Shown here in pieces: positions 1 to 8,143 of a stretch of DNA of 9,456 nt (its first letter is position 1; the number at the start of each line of letters is the position of its first letter). A program made the translations under genes and the position numbers. Source of the stretch: Bacteroidales bacterium (GTDB lineage Bacteria; Bacteroidota; Bacteroidia; Bacteroidales; UBA4181). The stretch is taken from NCBI GenBank assembly GCA_031260845.1, contig JAISKR010000327.1, positions 1 through 9,456 of the forward strand. The letters run 5' to 3'. The notes beneath the pieces were generated by a model. That model did not search any database and was not told the DNA's origin. It saw only the letters and a program-made list of their open reading frames with translations.

Positions 1-1118
1 TTCACATGTTTGCCGAACGCGCCCGTGTCATCGCAGCCAGCGATGTTTACCAAAGTAAACTGGACAGGTTCAAAACCCTCACCGAAGGGCTTTATGCCGT
101 TGCCGGCAAGCCAACCCAAGTTACCGCCTACCCTGATTTCCGCAAGTTGCTGGAAAACAAAAACATCGATGCCGTAGTGATTGCTACGCCTGACCATTGG
201 CACGCCGTCAATGTCATCGAAGCAGCCAAGGCAGGCAAGGACGTTTACTGTGAGAAACCGTATTCGCACAGTATCGAAGAAGGACGCGCCATGGTGAATG
301 CCGTTGAAAAATACAAACGCATCAACCAGACCGGCAATATGCAACGCTCGTGGAAAGAATTTCGCAAAAGTTGCCAGTTGGTCAGAAACGGACATATCGG
401 CGAAATCCTTGAAGTAAAAGTATGCTGCGGACCGCCGCCGAAGAAATTCGACCTGAAACCGGAAAAAGTACCTACCGGCTTGAACTGGGATATGTGGGTT
501 GGTCCGGCAAAGTTTAATGAATTTAATTGGGAACTTGCACCACCACTTGACAACGGAATGTTCCCCAACTGGCGTAATTACAGCGAGTACGGCAACGGTA
601 TGACAGCCGACTGGGGCGCTCACATGTTCGACATTGCACAATGGGGACTTGGTATGGACAACAGCGGTCCGGTAGCCATCTATCCAGCCGATAAGGATCA
701 CAAAGTAATGACCTTTGTATATGCCAACGGAGTTCCTATGACGCACGAAGACTTCGGTCGCGGATACGGCGTAAGATTCATCGGCACCAAGGGAATCATC
801 GACATCAGCCGCGGTTACTACGAAGCCCTTCCGGGAGATCTCATCCCGAAACACGACTTCGACAAAGACCCGATCAAACTCTACGAAACCAATGACCACT
901 ATTCAAATTGGCTCGACTGCATCAAAACACGTCAACAGCCCAATTGTACAGCCGAAATTGGACATCGTACCGCTTCTGTATGCCACCTTGCAAACATCGC
1001 TTACGAACTCAATCGACCGCTCAAATGGGATCCCGCCAAGGAAGAATTTCCGGGTGACGCGGAAGCCAACAAGTTTGTGAAGGCATATATACGCAAACCT
1101 TGGTCTATACAGGTCTGA
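1..1118 (+). CDS. Gfo/Idh/MocA family oxidoreductase, 5'-truncated by the window edge
   Basis: The reading frame is open from the first bases and ends at TGA 1116-1118. I treat it as partial: the ATG at position 6 is internal, because the glycine-rich GxGxxG nucleotide-binding loop expected at the N-terminus of this family is missing. Counting from that Met, the rest of the Rossmann half is visible: a VAxxDVY-like strand end (IAASDVY, 9-15), ATPDHWHA (60-67), and the family EKP motif (83-85), whose Lys is normally catalytic. The C-terminal substrate domain has DWGAHMFD (202-209) and ends in a KPW-type tail. Known family members are NAD(P)-dependent sugar or inositol dehydrogenases or related enzymes. 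Bacteroidota members of this subtype are often exported through an N-terminal Tat signal, which cannot be checked here. The substrate cannot be assigned. It lies 27 bases before tex, with no clear promoter or terminator between, so read-through is possible. Confidence 0.9.
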   Translation, partial: HMFAERARVIAASDVYQSKLDRFKTLTEGLYAVAGKPTQVTAYPDFRKLLENKNIDAVVIATPDHWHAVNVIEAAKAGKDVYCEKPYSHSIEEGRAMVNAVEKYKRINQTGNMQRSWKEFRKSCQLVRNGHIGEILEVKVCCGPPPKKFDLKPEKVPTGLNWDMWVGPAKFNEFNWELAPPLDNGMFPNWRNYSEYGNGMTADWGAHMFDIAQWGLGMDNSGPVAIYPADKDHKVMTFVYANGVPMTHEDFGRGYGVRFIGTKGIIDISRGYYEALPGDLIPKHDFDKDPIKLYETNDHYSNWLDCIKTRQQPNCTAEIGHRTASVCHLANIAYELNRPLKWDPAKEEFPGDAEANKFVKAYIRKPWSIQV

Positions 1119-1135
1119 GTTGAATAAATAGAGTT

Positions 1136-1140
1136 GAGGG
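1136..1140 (+). promoter_or_regulatory. Possible ribosome binding site deciding the tex start
   Basis: GAGGG lies five bases before ATG 1146. The frame could also open at TTG 1134, adding four residues, but that codon would overlap this purine run. The purine run therefore favours ATG 1146. Bacteroidota often do without a Shine-Dalgarno sequence, so this is only mild support. Confidence 0.35.
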
Positions 1141-1145
1141 CAGGC

Positions 1146-3281
1146 ATGAAAGAACAACATATTTTAACAATATGTAAGGAGTTGGCTTTGCAGGCACAGC
1201 AGGTGCGCAACACTTTGGAATTACTTGCCGACGGAGCCACCATTCCGTTTGTGAGCCGTTACCGAAAGGAAGCCACCGGTAGTTTGGATGAGGTACAAAT
1301 TGCTGCTGTCAAGGCTCGGTATGACAGGTTGCTTGAAATAGACAAACGCCGCGAATCTATCCTGCATTCCATTGAGGAGCAGGGTAAACTGACCGGCGAA
1401 TTGAAGCAACAGATGGAAGCCGCCGAAAGCCTGTCGGAGTTGGAAGACCTCTACCTGCCCTTTAAACCTAAACGTAAAACCCGTGCTTCTGTTGCCCGCG
1501 AACGGGGTTTGGAACCGCTCGCCCAACAGTTGCTCAAACAAACAGAAAATGATGTAGAAACCCTTGCTTTGAAATTCCTGACAGACGAAATTCCCGACGT
1601 CAAGGATGCTTTGCAGGGTGCACGCGACATCATTGCCGAACAGGTAAACGAGGATGTGCGGGCACGAAATGCTGCCCGCCACTTGTTTGCCAAAGAAGCG
1701 GTTATTTTTTCCAAGGTGGTGAAAAACAAAGAAACAGACGGTGAAAAATACCGCGATTATTTCGATTTTTCAGAACCTTTGCGTCGTTGTCCCTCTCATC
1801 GTATATTGGCAATGTTACGCGGCAAAGACGAGAATTTTCTTCGGATTAGTATCGAACCGAACGAAGGCAGAGCATTGGATGTGTTGAACAGAATGTTTGT
1901 CAAAGGGCATACTGCCGCCGCTCATCAGGTGGAAGAAGCGGTGAAAGACAGTTACAAACGGCTTCTGCAACCTTCCATCGAAACCGAATTTGAGGCGCAG
2001 GCAAAGGAAAAAGCCGACGACGAAGCCATCCGTGTGTTTGCCGACAATCTGCGCCAATTGTTGCTGACGTCCCCTCTGGGGCAAAAAAATGTGCTTGCCC
2101 TCGACCCGGGATTCCGGACAGGCTGCAAATTGGTTTGCTTGGACGCACAAGGCAATCTGCTTCACAACGAAACCATCTATCCGCACCAGCCGCAAAATGA
2201 AGTGGCTGCCGCCAAACGTAAAATCATTGCATTGACGGAACTTTACAAGATTGAGGCTATCGCCATCGGCAACGGCACGGCAGGACGCGAAACGGAACGC
2301 TTCATTCAAAGCATGGTTTTCGGACGGGATTTGCAGGTGTTTGTGGTCAGCGAGAGCGGCGCGTCTATCTACTCAGCATCGGCAGTGGCGCGCGAGGAAT
2401 TTCCCGACTACGACGTCACCGTGCGCGGAGCCGTATCTATCGGTCGTCGATTGATGGATCCCTTAGCCGAATTGGTGAAAATTGACCCCAAATCCATTGG
2501 AGTGGGACAATATCAGCACGATGTGGACCAGAACAAGTTGAAAACGAGTTTGGATACGGTTGTGGAGAGTTGTGTCAATTTGGTCGGAGTGAATGTGAAC
2601 ACCGCCAGCAAGCATCTGTTGCTGTATGTGTCGGGGTTGGGACCGCAGTTGGCGCAGAACATTGTGGACTATCGCAAGGAAAAAGGAACGTTTCCGTCGC
2701 GCAAAGCCTTGAAAGATGTGCCACGTATGGGCGCCAAGGCTTTTGAGCAGTGTGCGGGCTTTCTGCGCATACCCGACGCCGAACACCCGTTGGACAACAG
2801 CGCTGTGCATCCCGAAAGTTATCACATAGTGGAAACCATGGCAGCCGACCTCAACGCTTCGGTGAACGACCTGCTGAAAGATGGAAAATTGCGACAGCAG
2901 ATACAGCCATCCAAATACGTGACGGATACCATCGGATTGCCTACCCTGACCGATATTTTGCAGGAATTGGCAAAACCCGGACTCGACCCGCGCGAAAAAG
3001 TAAAAACTTTTGAATTTGCGCAGGACGTCCACCGCTTGGAAGACCTCAAACCCGGAATGGAACTGCCCGGCATCATCACCAATATTACCAATTTCGGGTG
3101 TTTTGTGGACGTGGGCGTCAAGCAGGACGGATTGGTACATATTTCGCAGTTGGCGGATAAATATGTGTCGCATCCTTCGGAGGTGGTCAAACTCAATCAA
3201 CAGGTGACAGTACGAGTGCTGGATATTGATATGTCGCGACGCAGGATTGCTTTCAGCATGAAAAAAAAGACAGAAATTTGA
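1146..3281 (+). CDS. tex: Tex family RNA-binding transcription accessory protein (S1 domain)
   Basis: This is a cytoplasmic nucleic-acid-binding protein of the Tex/Spt6-like family. Family members bind RNA and affect transcription or transcript stability; the exact role in this organism is inferred. From ATG 1146 it has 711 residues, a normal full length. The helical Tex N-terminal region covers roughly 1-190 and includes IPFVSRYRKEATG (33-45). A YqgF/RuvC-like RNase H fold starts near 314 with ALDPGFRTG (318-326). Helix-hairpin-helix segments follow at about 482-545 (VNVNTASKHLL, then SGLGPQLAQNIVDYR and VPRMGAKAFEQCAGF). A C-terminal S1 domain spans about 638-706 (GIITNITNFGCFVDVG and DGLVHIS). 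No frameshift or missing domain is seen. The 27-base gap after the oxidoreductase lacks a recognisable promoter, so the two may be cotranscribed. Identification rests on domain order and motif quality. Confidence 0.97.
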   Translation: MKEQHILTICKELALQAQQVRNTLELLADGATIPFVSRYRKEATGSLDEVQIAAVKARYDRLLEIDKRRESILHSIEEQGKLTGELKQQMEAAESLSELEDLYLPFKPKRKTRASVARERGLEPLAQQLLKQTENDVETLALKFLTDEIPDVKDALQGARDIIAEQVNEDVRARNAARHLFAKEAVIFSKVVKNKETDGEKYRDYFDFSEPLRRCPSHRILAMLRGKDENFLRISIEPNEGRALDVLNRMFVKGHTAAAHQVEEAVKDSYKRLLQPSIETEFEAQAKEKADDEAIRVFADNLRQLLLTSPLGQKNVLALDPGFRTGCKLVCLDAQGNLLHNETIYPHQPQNEVAAAKRKIIALTELYKIEAIAIGNGTAGRETERFIQSMVFGRDLQVFVVSESGASIYSASAVAREEFPDYDVTVRGAVSIGRRLMDPLAELVKIDPKSIGVGQYQHDVDQNKLKTSLDTVVESCVNLVGVNVNTASKHLLLYVSGLGPQLAQNIVDYRKEKGTFPSRKALKDVPRMGAKAFEQCAGFLRIPDAEHPLDNSAVHPESYHIVETMAADLNASVNDLLKDGKLRQQIQPSKYVTDTIGLPTLTDILQELAKPGLDPREKVKTFEFAQDVHRLEDLKPGMELPGIITNITNFGCFVDVGVKQDGLVHISQLADKYVSHPSEVVKLNQQVTVRVLDIDMSRRRIAFSMKKKTEI

Positions 3282-3296
3282 CTTTTTTTTCAAACT

Positions 3297-3329
3297 TTTG
3301 TTGATTGATAATCTTTTTTCTTACTTTTG
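3297..3329 (+). promoter_or_regulatory. Bacteroidota-type promoter for the 3353 gene and possibly the envelope block
   Basis: TACTTTTG at 3322-3329 is a full match to the Bacteroidota -7 element TAnnTTTG. TTTG at 3297-3300 lies 21 bases upstream and fits the -33 element; TTG at 3301-3303 is an alternative with an 18-base spacer. Transcription would start about 15-20 bases before ATG 3353. This matches the region's position just after the tex stop, where a new unit would begin. The region is AT-rich, so chance matches are possible. Confidence 0.65.
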
Positions 3330-3352
3330 CTGCTCAAAAATCTTTATTAATA

Positions 3353-4075
3353 ATGAATCAGATTGTCACATTATTTTTTGTTGCCGGAATGTTTTTCCTT
3401 TGCAATTCAACTGTTTCAGCGCAAAATAAGCGAAGTAAGGTTTATGAATTGCATCTGGGCGCTGCTGCCGCCAATGTTTTTGGCGATATAGGCAGCGGGT
3501 TTCAGTTGTCGCAAACCCGTCCGGCGGTTTATATCGGCGGTCGCTATGATATGAATGAATATTTTTCCGCCAAGGTCAATCTTTTTGCAGGGCGTACAGC
3601 CGGAAACGATGAAGGAACAGAGAACGACCTTCGGAAATACTCTTTTGAAGCCCCTGTTTACGAGGTGTCAGCCCAAGCGGAATGGAATTTTCTACGTCTG
3701 AACGGCTCATTAGGCTCGTTGAGCGCCGGCAAAAAAGGATTAAGCGGCGCTTCCCTGCAAACGCGACCGTATCTGTTTGCAGGAGTCGGCTTTGTTTTTT
3801 CCGAACCGGTATTTAAAAGCCCGCCGATTCCGCCTGATGGCGAGGTCAAAGAAAGTGCTGCCGGCTTTGTGCTTCCCTTCGGATTAGGAGTGCGAACGGA
3901 TTTGAACAGATTCTGGGCGTTGGGCTTGGAAATAGGCGGCAGATTCTGTACAAGCGATTATTTGGACGGCTTGTCGCTAACTTCACATGAAACCAAGGAT
4001 TTTTATTGTTTTACCTCGTTGCACGTGGCGTATAAATTTCATTTCACAGGCGGTAAATTGGAAAAGAAACGTTAA
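3353..4075 (+). CDS. Uncharacterised exported protein, probable small outer-membrane beta-barrel
   Basis: I chose ATG 3353 (240 residues). The frame is open to TTG 3305, but that stretch contains the likely promoter, and ATG 3353 gives a clean signal peptide (MNQIVTLFFVAGMFFLC..., cleavage after VSA, Gln24 first in the mature chain). The rest alternates polar and aromatic/hydrophobic residues with Gly-rich turns, as in 8-stranded outer-membrane barrels. Examples are YLFAGVGFVF (140-149), VLPFGLGVRTDL (173-184) and the closing LHVAYKFHF (223-231). GLEIGGRFCTSDYLDG (191-206) resembles AGAEWGMRKTFADDMDG in the next gene's product, so it may be a diverged DUF6089-like protein. Function is unknown. 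It probably sits in the outer membrane and would need BamA, encoded two genes downstream. It starts the envelope block, 69 bases before the next gene. Confidence 0.85.
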   Translation: MNQIVTLFFVAGMFFLCNSTVSAQNKRSKVYELHLGAAAANVFGDIGSGFQLSQTRPAVYIGGRYDMNEYFSAKVNLFAGRTAGNDEGTENDLRKYSFEAPVYEVSAQAEWNFLRLNGSLGSLSAGKKGLSGASLQTRPYLFAGVGFVFSEPVFKSPPIPPDGEVKESAAGFVLPFGLGVRTDLNRFWALGLEIGGRFCTSDYLDGLSLTSHETKDFYCFTSLHVAYKFHFTGGKLEKKR

Positions 4076-4144
4076 GAATGGTTAAATGTCCTCTTGGAAC
4101 AATAAAATGACGCCTCTTTCGTTGTTAAAACAAATGTTATTGGA

Positions 4145-4849
4145 TTGAAACCGGTCAGATATATTTTTTTCTTTTTAGTGTGTTGGCTGCAAAGCATAGC
4201 CGTCAACGGGCAGAAGTATCTTATCAATACTGATTTAGGCATTTTTGCCGGTACTTCGTATTATTTGGGTGATATAAATCCGCGCCAGCAGTTTTATTCG
4301 CCCGGGGTTTCCTTTGGCGCACTGCTTAAACACAATTTTTCCCTGCACCATACTTTCCGCGCCAACGTCTATTACGGGCAGTTTAAAGGTAACGATTTGG
4401 ATTTCAAAAACGATTACCAGCAATTCCGCGGCAGCAAATTTGAAACATCTCTGGTGGATGCGCACATCGGGTATGAATTTAATTTTCTGCCCTACATCAC
4501 CAGCCGCGAGCATCCTACCGCGCACACGCCGTTCATTTTTATGGGAATCGGTTATTCGCTCGTCGTTTCTTCCACCGTTGACGATATTTCCAAAGGATAC
4601 TTCAATATCCCTTTCGGGGTAGGTTATAAATATCGTTTCAGTCCGGCCATCAGTGCAGGCGCTGAATGGGGTATGCGCAAAACTTTTGCCGACGACATGG
4701 ACGGCGTTGCCAATCCGGGAATGAACGGGTCTTATGACAGTTTGCATAATAATGATTGGTATTCGTTTGTTGGGATATTCATAACTTTTCGTATCTTTGA
4801 GCAAAGTTTTTCATGCCCCGCTTACAAGCAACCGATTGTGTATAAATGA
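4145..4849 (+). CDS. DUF6089-type outer-membrane beta-barrel protein
   Basis: The 234-residue product has an N-terminal signal peptide (MKPVRYIFFFLVCWLQSIAV, then NG, Gln23 first in the mature chain) followed by barrel-like strands. GTSYYLGDIN (36-45), GAEWGMRKTFADDMDG (172-187) and a CPAY tail (224-227) are features I associate with the DUF6089 family found next to uppS and bamA in Bacteroidales. The molecular function is unknown; the location inferred is the outer membrane. The start is unusual. There is no in-frame ATG between the upstream stop TAA 4103-4105 and residue 133, so TTG 4145 (or ATT 4139) must be used, unless the sequence has an error. TTG 4145 puts Lys, Pro, Val, Arg straight before the hydrophobic core, as a signal peptide needs. 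The stop TGA overlaps the uppS ATG as ATGA, suggesting translational coupling. No convincing promoter is seen in the 69-base gap upstream. Confidence 0.87.
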   Translation: MKPVRYIFFFLVCWLQSIAVNGQKYLINTDLGIFAGTSYYLGDINPRQQFYSPGVSFGALLKHNFSLHHTFRANVYYGQFKGNDLDFKNDYQQFRGSKFETSLVDAHIGYEFNFLPYITSREHPTAHTPFIFMGIGYSLVVSSTVDDISKGYFNIPFGVGYKYRFSPAISAGAEWGMRKTFADDMDGVANPGMNGSYDSLHNNDWYSFVGIFITFRIFEQSFSCPAYKQPIVYK

Positions 4850-5607
4850 CATACAAGGAAAAAATAGATAAGAGCAAATTGCCTTCGCACATTGCCGTCA
4901 TCATGGATGGCAACGGCAGATGGGCAAAGCAGAAAGGGAATCAGAGGATTTTCGGACACCGCAACGGCGTAACCGCTGTGCGGGAAACTGTGGAAGCCGC
5001 AGCCGAATTAGCCCTTTCCTTTCTGACGCTGTATGCTTTTTCGACCGAAAACTGGCAGCGCCCGCAAATAGAGGTGGACGCGCTGATGTCGCTTTTGGTG
5101 TCGTCTCTGCACGACGAAACGCCTACCCTGATGAAAAACAATATCCGGTTGACGGCAATCGGCGATACCAGCGCCCTGTCAGCCGACGTGAACAAAGAAT
5201 TGCAGGCAACCATTGATAAAACGGCAAAAAATACCGGTTTGAATTTGGTTCTTGCCTTGAATTACAGCGGACGGTGGGAAATTATCCGCGCAGCACGGTG
5301 CATTCAGGCTGATGCAGCAGCAGGGAAGTTGAAACAGGCAATGAGCGAAAACGTTTTTGCAGAATATCTGACCACCCGCAATATGCCCGATCCCGAACTG
5401 TTGATCCGCACCAGCGGCGAATATCGGATAAGCAATTTTTTGCTTTGGCAATTGGCTTACACCGAGTTATATTTTACACCCACTTTGTGGCCCGATTTCC
5501 GCAAAGAGGATTTTTTCAAAGCCATCGTTGATTTTCAGCAGCGGGAACGCCGCTTCGGAAAAACAAGCGAACAGTTAGAACAGTATGAATCATCACAAAA
5601 TCAATAA
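4846..5607 (+). CDS. uppS: Isoprenyl transferase (undecaprenyl diphosphate synthase)
   Basis: This is a cis-prenyltransferase of the cytoplasm or inner membrane face. It extends farnesyl diphosphate with isopentenyl diphosphate to give undecaprenyl diphosphate, the lipid carrier for peptidoglycan and surface polysaccharides. The length of 253 residues is typical. Family landmarks are in order: MDGNGRWAKQKG (20-31) with catalytic Asp21, His38 in GHRNG, FSTENW (65-70), and PDPELLIRTSGEYRISNF (181-198) followed by LLWQ, with Arg188 and Arg194 for diphosphate binding. Glu207 in YTELYF and LWPDF (214-218) complete the set. These line up with E. coli UppS Asp26, His43, Arg194, Arg200 and Glu213. 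ATG 4846 overlaps the previous stop by four bases. The 3' end overlaps the longest bamA frame. Product chain length cannot be told from motifs alone, but the C55 product is expected for the only such gene in an envelope cluster. Confidence 0.98.
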   Translation: MTYKEKIDKSKLPSHIAVIMDGNGRWAKQKGNQRIFGHRNGVTAVRETVEAAAELALSFLTLYAFSTENWQRPQIEVDALMSLLVSSLHDETPTLMKNNIRLTAIGDTSALSADVNKELQATIDKTAKNTGLNLVLALNYSGRWEIIRAARCIQADAAAGKLKQAMSENVFAEYLTTRNMPDPELLIRTSGEYRISNFLLWQLAYTELYFTPTLWPDFRKEDFFKAIVDFQQRERRFGKTSEQLEQYESSQNQ

Positions 5608-8143
5608 TATGTTGCAAAAAGTAACGATTTGTTTTCTTCTGGTTTCTTGCCTTTTTGCATACAATTTATATGCACAAGACCTTGAATTGGATTTATCCGA
5701 ACTGCCGGTCATGGACTATTCCAACGCGCATGACTATATTATCGGCGGCGTAAGGGTAACAGGCGTTAAATTTGTCGATGCCAACTCGCTTGCCAGTATG
5801 TCCGGCTTGGAAGTGGGCAAAACCATTTCCGTGCCCGGCGATGACATTACGAAAGTGCTGGACAGGTTTTGGGATCACGGGCTTTTCTCGAAAGTCACCA
5901 TAGTGGCAGAAAGAATTGAAGGAGACGTCATATTTTTCAATATCATCCTTCGCGAGCGCCCCCGTTTATCGAAAATGGTGATTGAAGGGGTAAAAAAAGG
6001 CGATATAAAGGATTTGAATGAAAAAATCAATGTGAAACCGGGCAGCCAATTGACCGAAAATGTGCTCAACAATATCAAAACGATTATCACTAAACATTAT
6101 AAAGATAAAGGATTTTATAATGTGGCGATTGATTTTATCCAGAAAAACGATACTGCGGCTACCAACAGGACAGCACTGAAAGTGATTATCACTAAAAATC
6201 CGAAAGTCAAAATTGCAGAAATTGATATTATTGGTAATGAAGACTTTTCGGACAGACGTGTGCGTAAAGCGCTGAAAAAAACAAAACAGTTGAAACACAA
6301 CTGGAACATTTTCAAAACCAAAAAATACCTCGAAAAAAATCTGAAAGAAGATAGAGGCAATTTGGCAACCTTTTATAATGAACGTGGCTATCGTAATTTT
6401 AAACTGATTAATGATTCCATCACCGTTCTGAACGAAAAAAGAGTAGTGCTTCACATTCGACTGCACGAAGGCAGCAAATACTATATCCGCAGCCTCAACT
6501 GGGTGGGCAATACAAAATATAATACCGACTATTTGCAGAGAATTTTGGGCTTTAAGAAAGGCGACGTTTACGACCAAATCGGACTGACCAAAAGGCTGAG
6601 CACCGACGAAGACGCCGTTAGTTCGGTTTATCAAAATAACGGCTATCTGTTTTCGCAGATTATACCGGTGGAAACGCACATTGAAAACGATTCGGTGGAT
6701 TTGGAATTGCGCGTCATCGAAGGCGAGCAAGCCACCATCGACCGCGTTCTCATCAAGGGTAACGGCAAAACCAACGAGCACGTGGTGCGCAGAGAACTTC
6801 GCGTTCGTCCGGGCGACTTGTACAGCAAGGAAAATATCATGCGCGACATTCGCGAGTTGGCAACGCTGGGACATTTCGACCCGGAAAAACTGACGCCCGA
6901 CATACAGCCCAAACCTGAGAATGCAACAGTCGATATCGTATATCAACTTACGGAAAAAGCCAACGACCAGTTGGAACTCTCTGCCGGATTTGGCGGCGGT
7001 ATGTTCATCGGCAGAGTCGGGGTGAAGTTCAATAATTTTGCGTCCAGCCGTATGCTCGACCTCAAAGCATGGCGTCCCGTGCCTTCCGGCGATGGACAAA
7101 CGCTCGGCTTGTCCGTACAGTCGAACGGTAAATACTACCAATCCTACAACATTACATTCGTAGAGCCTTGGCTTGGCGGCAAAAAGCAAAACTCGTTCTC
7201 GATTTCCCTCTACCATTCAAAAATCACCAACCAGACCTATTACTGGCAAAGCGAAGGCGCCAACCAGTTTTACAAAACTTCGGGTATCACGGTCGGTCTG
7301 GGGAAAAGGCTAAAATGGCCCGATGACTGGTTCTCGCTGCAAACCGAACTGACCTATATGCGCTACACGGTGCAGCAGTGGCCCCGTTCGGGCGGGTATT
7401 ACAGCCTTCCTTTCAGCGATGGTACTTCCAATAATATTAACATAGGACTTACTTTTGCCAGAAATTCGCAAGACCAGCCCATCTATCCGCGCAAAGGCTC
7501 GAATGTTTCGCTGAGCGTACATTTCACGCCCCCTTGGTCAATGTTCAACGATGACATTAATTACCGCTCGGCAAAACCATCGGAAAAATACAAATGGATA
7601 GAATACCACAAATGGATGTTTAAGGCGGCATGGTATCTGAATCTGGTCACTTTCGGCGAAAAACATTCTTTGGTGCTGGCAACAAATTATCAATTCGGCT
7701 ACTTGGGCTACTACAACAAGGAAGTAGGCTATTCACCCTACGAAGGATTCGACATGGGAGGTTCCGGAATGGGACAATATCAAATTCATGGCATAGAAAT
7801 TGTACCGATGAGAGGGTACTCGGACGGAGCGTTGACGCCGCGCGTAGATGAATATTACAGTAAGGCGAATATCTACACCAAGGCGAATATGGAATTGCGC
7901 TTTCCGGTGGTCATGCAGCCCGCATCCACTATTTATTTAGTGGGTTTTGCCGAAGCCGGTAATGCGTGGTACGAATTTAAGGATTACCACCCGTTCAACA
8001 TGAAGCGGGCAGCCGGTATCGGAGTGAGAGCGTTCCTGCCAATGTTCGGATTGCTCGGAGTGGACTGGGGCTATGGCTTCGACCGTGTGCCCGGCGGTGG
8101 CAAAAAAGGAGAATTTCAGTTCATTCTGGGACAACAGTTTTAA
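5585..8143 (+). CDS. bamA: Outer-membrane protein assembly factor BamA (Omp85 family)
   Basis: This is the core of the beta-barrel assembly machine, which inserts outer-membrane proteins. It has 852 residues from ATG 5585. A second in-frame ATG at 5609 would give 844 residues and begin one base after the uppS stop; both keep a signal peptide with Gln31 after LYA. Five periplasmic POTRA-like repeats follow at about 52-124, 127-206, 209-295, 299-379 and 383-457; each ends in a strand such as DVIFFNIILRERP (114-126) or VDLELRVIEG (371-380). The barrel covers about 460-852. MRGYSDGAL (742-750) holds the conserved RGF/RGY motif of the loop that folds back into the Omp85 barrel lumen. The chain ends FQFILGQQF with a terminal Phe, the typical outer-membrane beta-signal. 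Its placement between uppS and two skp-like genes supports the call. I see no truncation. The start choice is the only uncertainty. Confidence 0.97.
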   Translation: MNHHKINNMLQKVTICFLLVSCLFAYNLYAQDLELDLSELPVMDYSNAHDYIIGGVRVTGVKFVDANSLASMSGLEVGKTISVPGDDITKVLDRFWDHGLFSKVTIVAERIEGDVIFFNIILRERPRLSKMVIEGVKKGDIKDLNEKINVKPGSQLTENVLNNIKTIITKHYKDKGFYNVAIDFIQKNDTAATNRTALKVIITKNPKVKIAEIDIIGNEDFSDRRVRKALKKTKQLKHNWNIFKTKKYLEKNLKEDRGNLATFYNERGYRNFKLINDSITVLNEKRVVLHIRLHEGSKYYIRSLNWVGNTKYNTDYLQRILGFKKGDVYDQIGLTKRLSTDEDAVSSVYQNNGYLFSQIIPVETHIENDSVDLELRVIEGEQATIDRVLIKGNGKTNEHVVRRELRVRPGDLYSKENIMRDIRELATLGHFDPEKLTPDIQPKPENATVDIVYQLTEKANDQLELSAGFGGGMFIGRVGVKFNNFASSRMLDLKAWRPVPSGDGQTLGLSVQSNGKYYQSYNITFVEPWLGGKKQNSFSISLYHSKITNQTYYWQSEGANQFYKTSGITVGLGKRLKWPDDWFSLQTELTYMRYTVQQWPRSGGYYSLPFSDGTSNNINIGLTFARNSQDQPIYPRKGSNVSLSVHFTPPWSMFNDDINYRSAKPSEKYKWIEYHKWMFKAAWYLNLVTFGEKHSLVLATNYQFGYLGYYNKEVGYSPYEGFDMGGSGMGQYQIHGIEIVPMRGYSDGALTPRVDEYYSKANIYTKANMELRFPVVMQPASTIYLVGFAEAGNAWYEFKDYHPFNMKRAAGIGVRAFLPMFGLLGVDWGYGFDRVPGGGKKGEFQFILGQQF

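Noticed and set aside
3261..3290. Possible terminator after tex: AAAAAAAAG pairing with CTTTTTTTT
   Set aside because: The stem has a single G-C pair, a 12-base loop, and its 5' arm is inside the tex coding end. It is too weak to call beyond an AT-rich coincidence.
2463..3293. Minus-strand open frame (276 codons) opposite the 3' half of tex
   Set aside because: The HhH and S1 domains of tex fully explain this stretch. The antisense product is His/Phe/Gln-rich with no domain motif.
3305..3352. Longer start (TTG 3305) for the first barrel gene
   Set aside because: It would place the likely -7 element inside the coding region and add 16 residues ahead of an already complete signal peptide.
4121..4136. 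Short palindrome TTGTTAAAACAA before the DUF6089 gene
   Set aside because: Five-base arms around two bases in AT-rich DNA are expected by chance, and no promoter element lies at a fitting distance.
5966..7216. Long minus-strand open frame (416 codons) opposite bamA
   Set aside because: It lies wholly inside a well-supported bamA, its translation is Phe/Ile/Val-rich without a recognisable domain, and no minus-strand promoter is seen. It is a codon-bias shadow.
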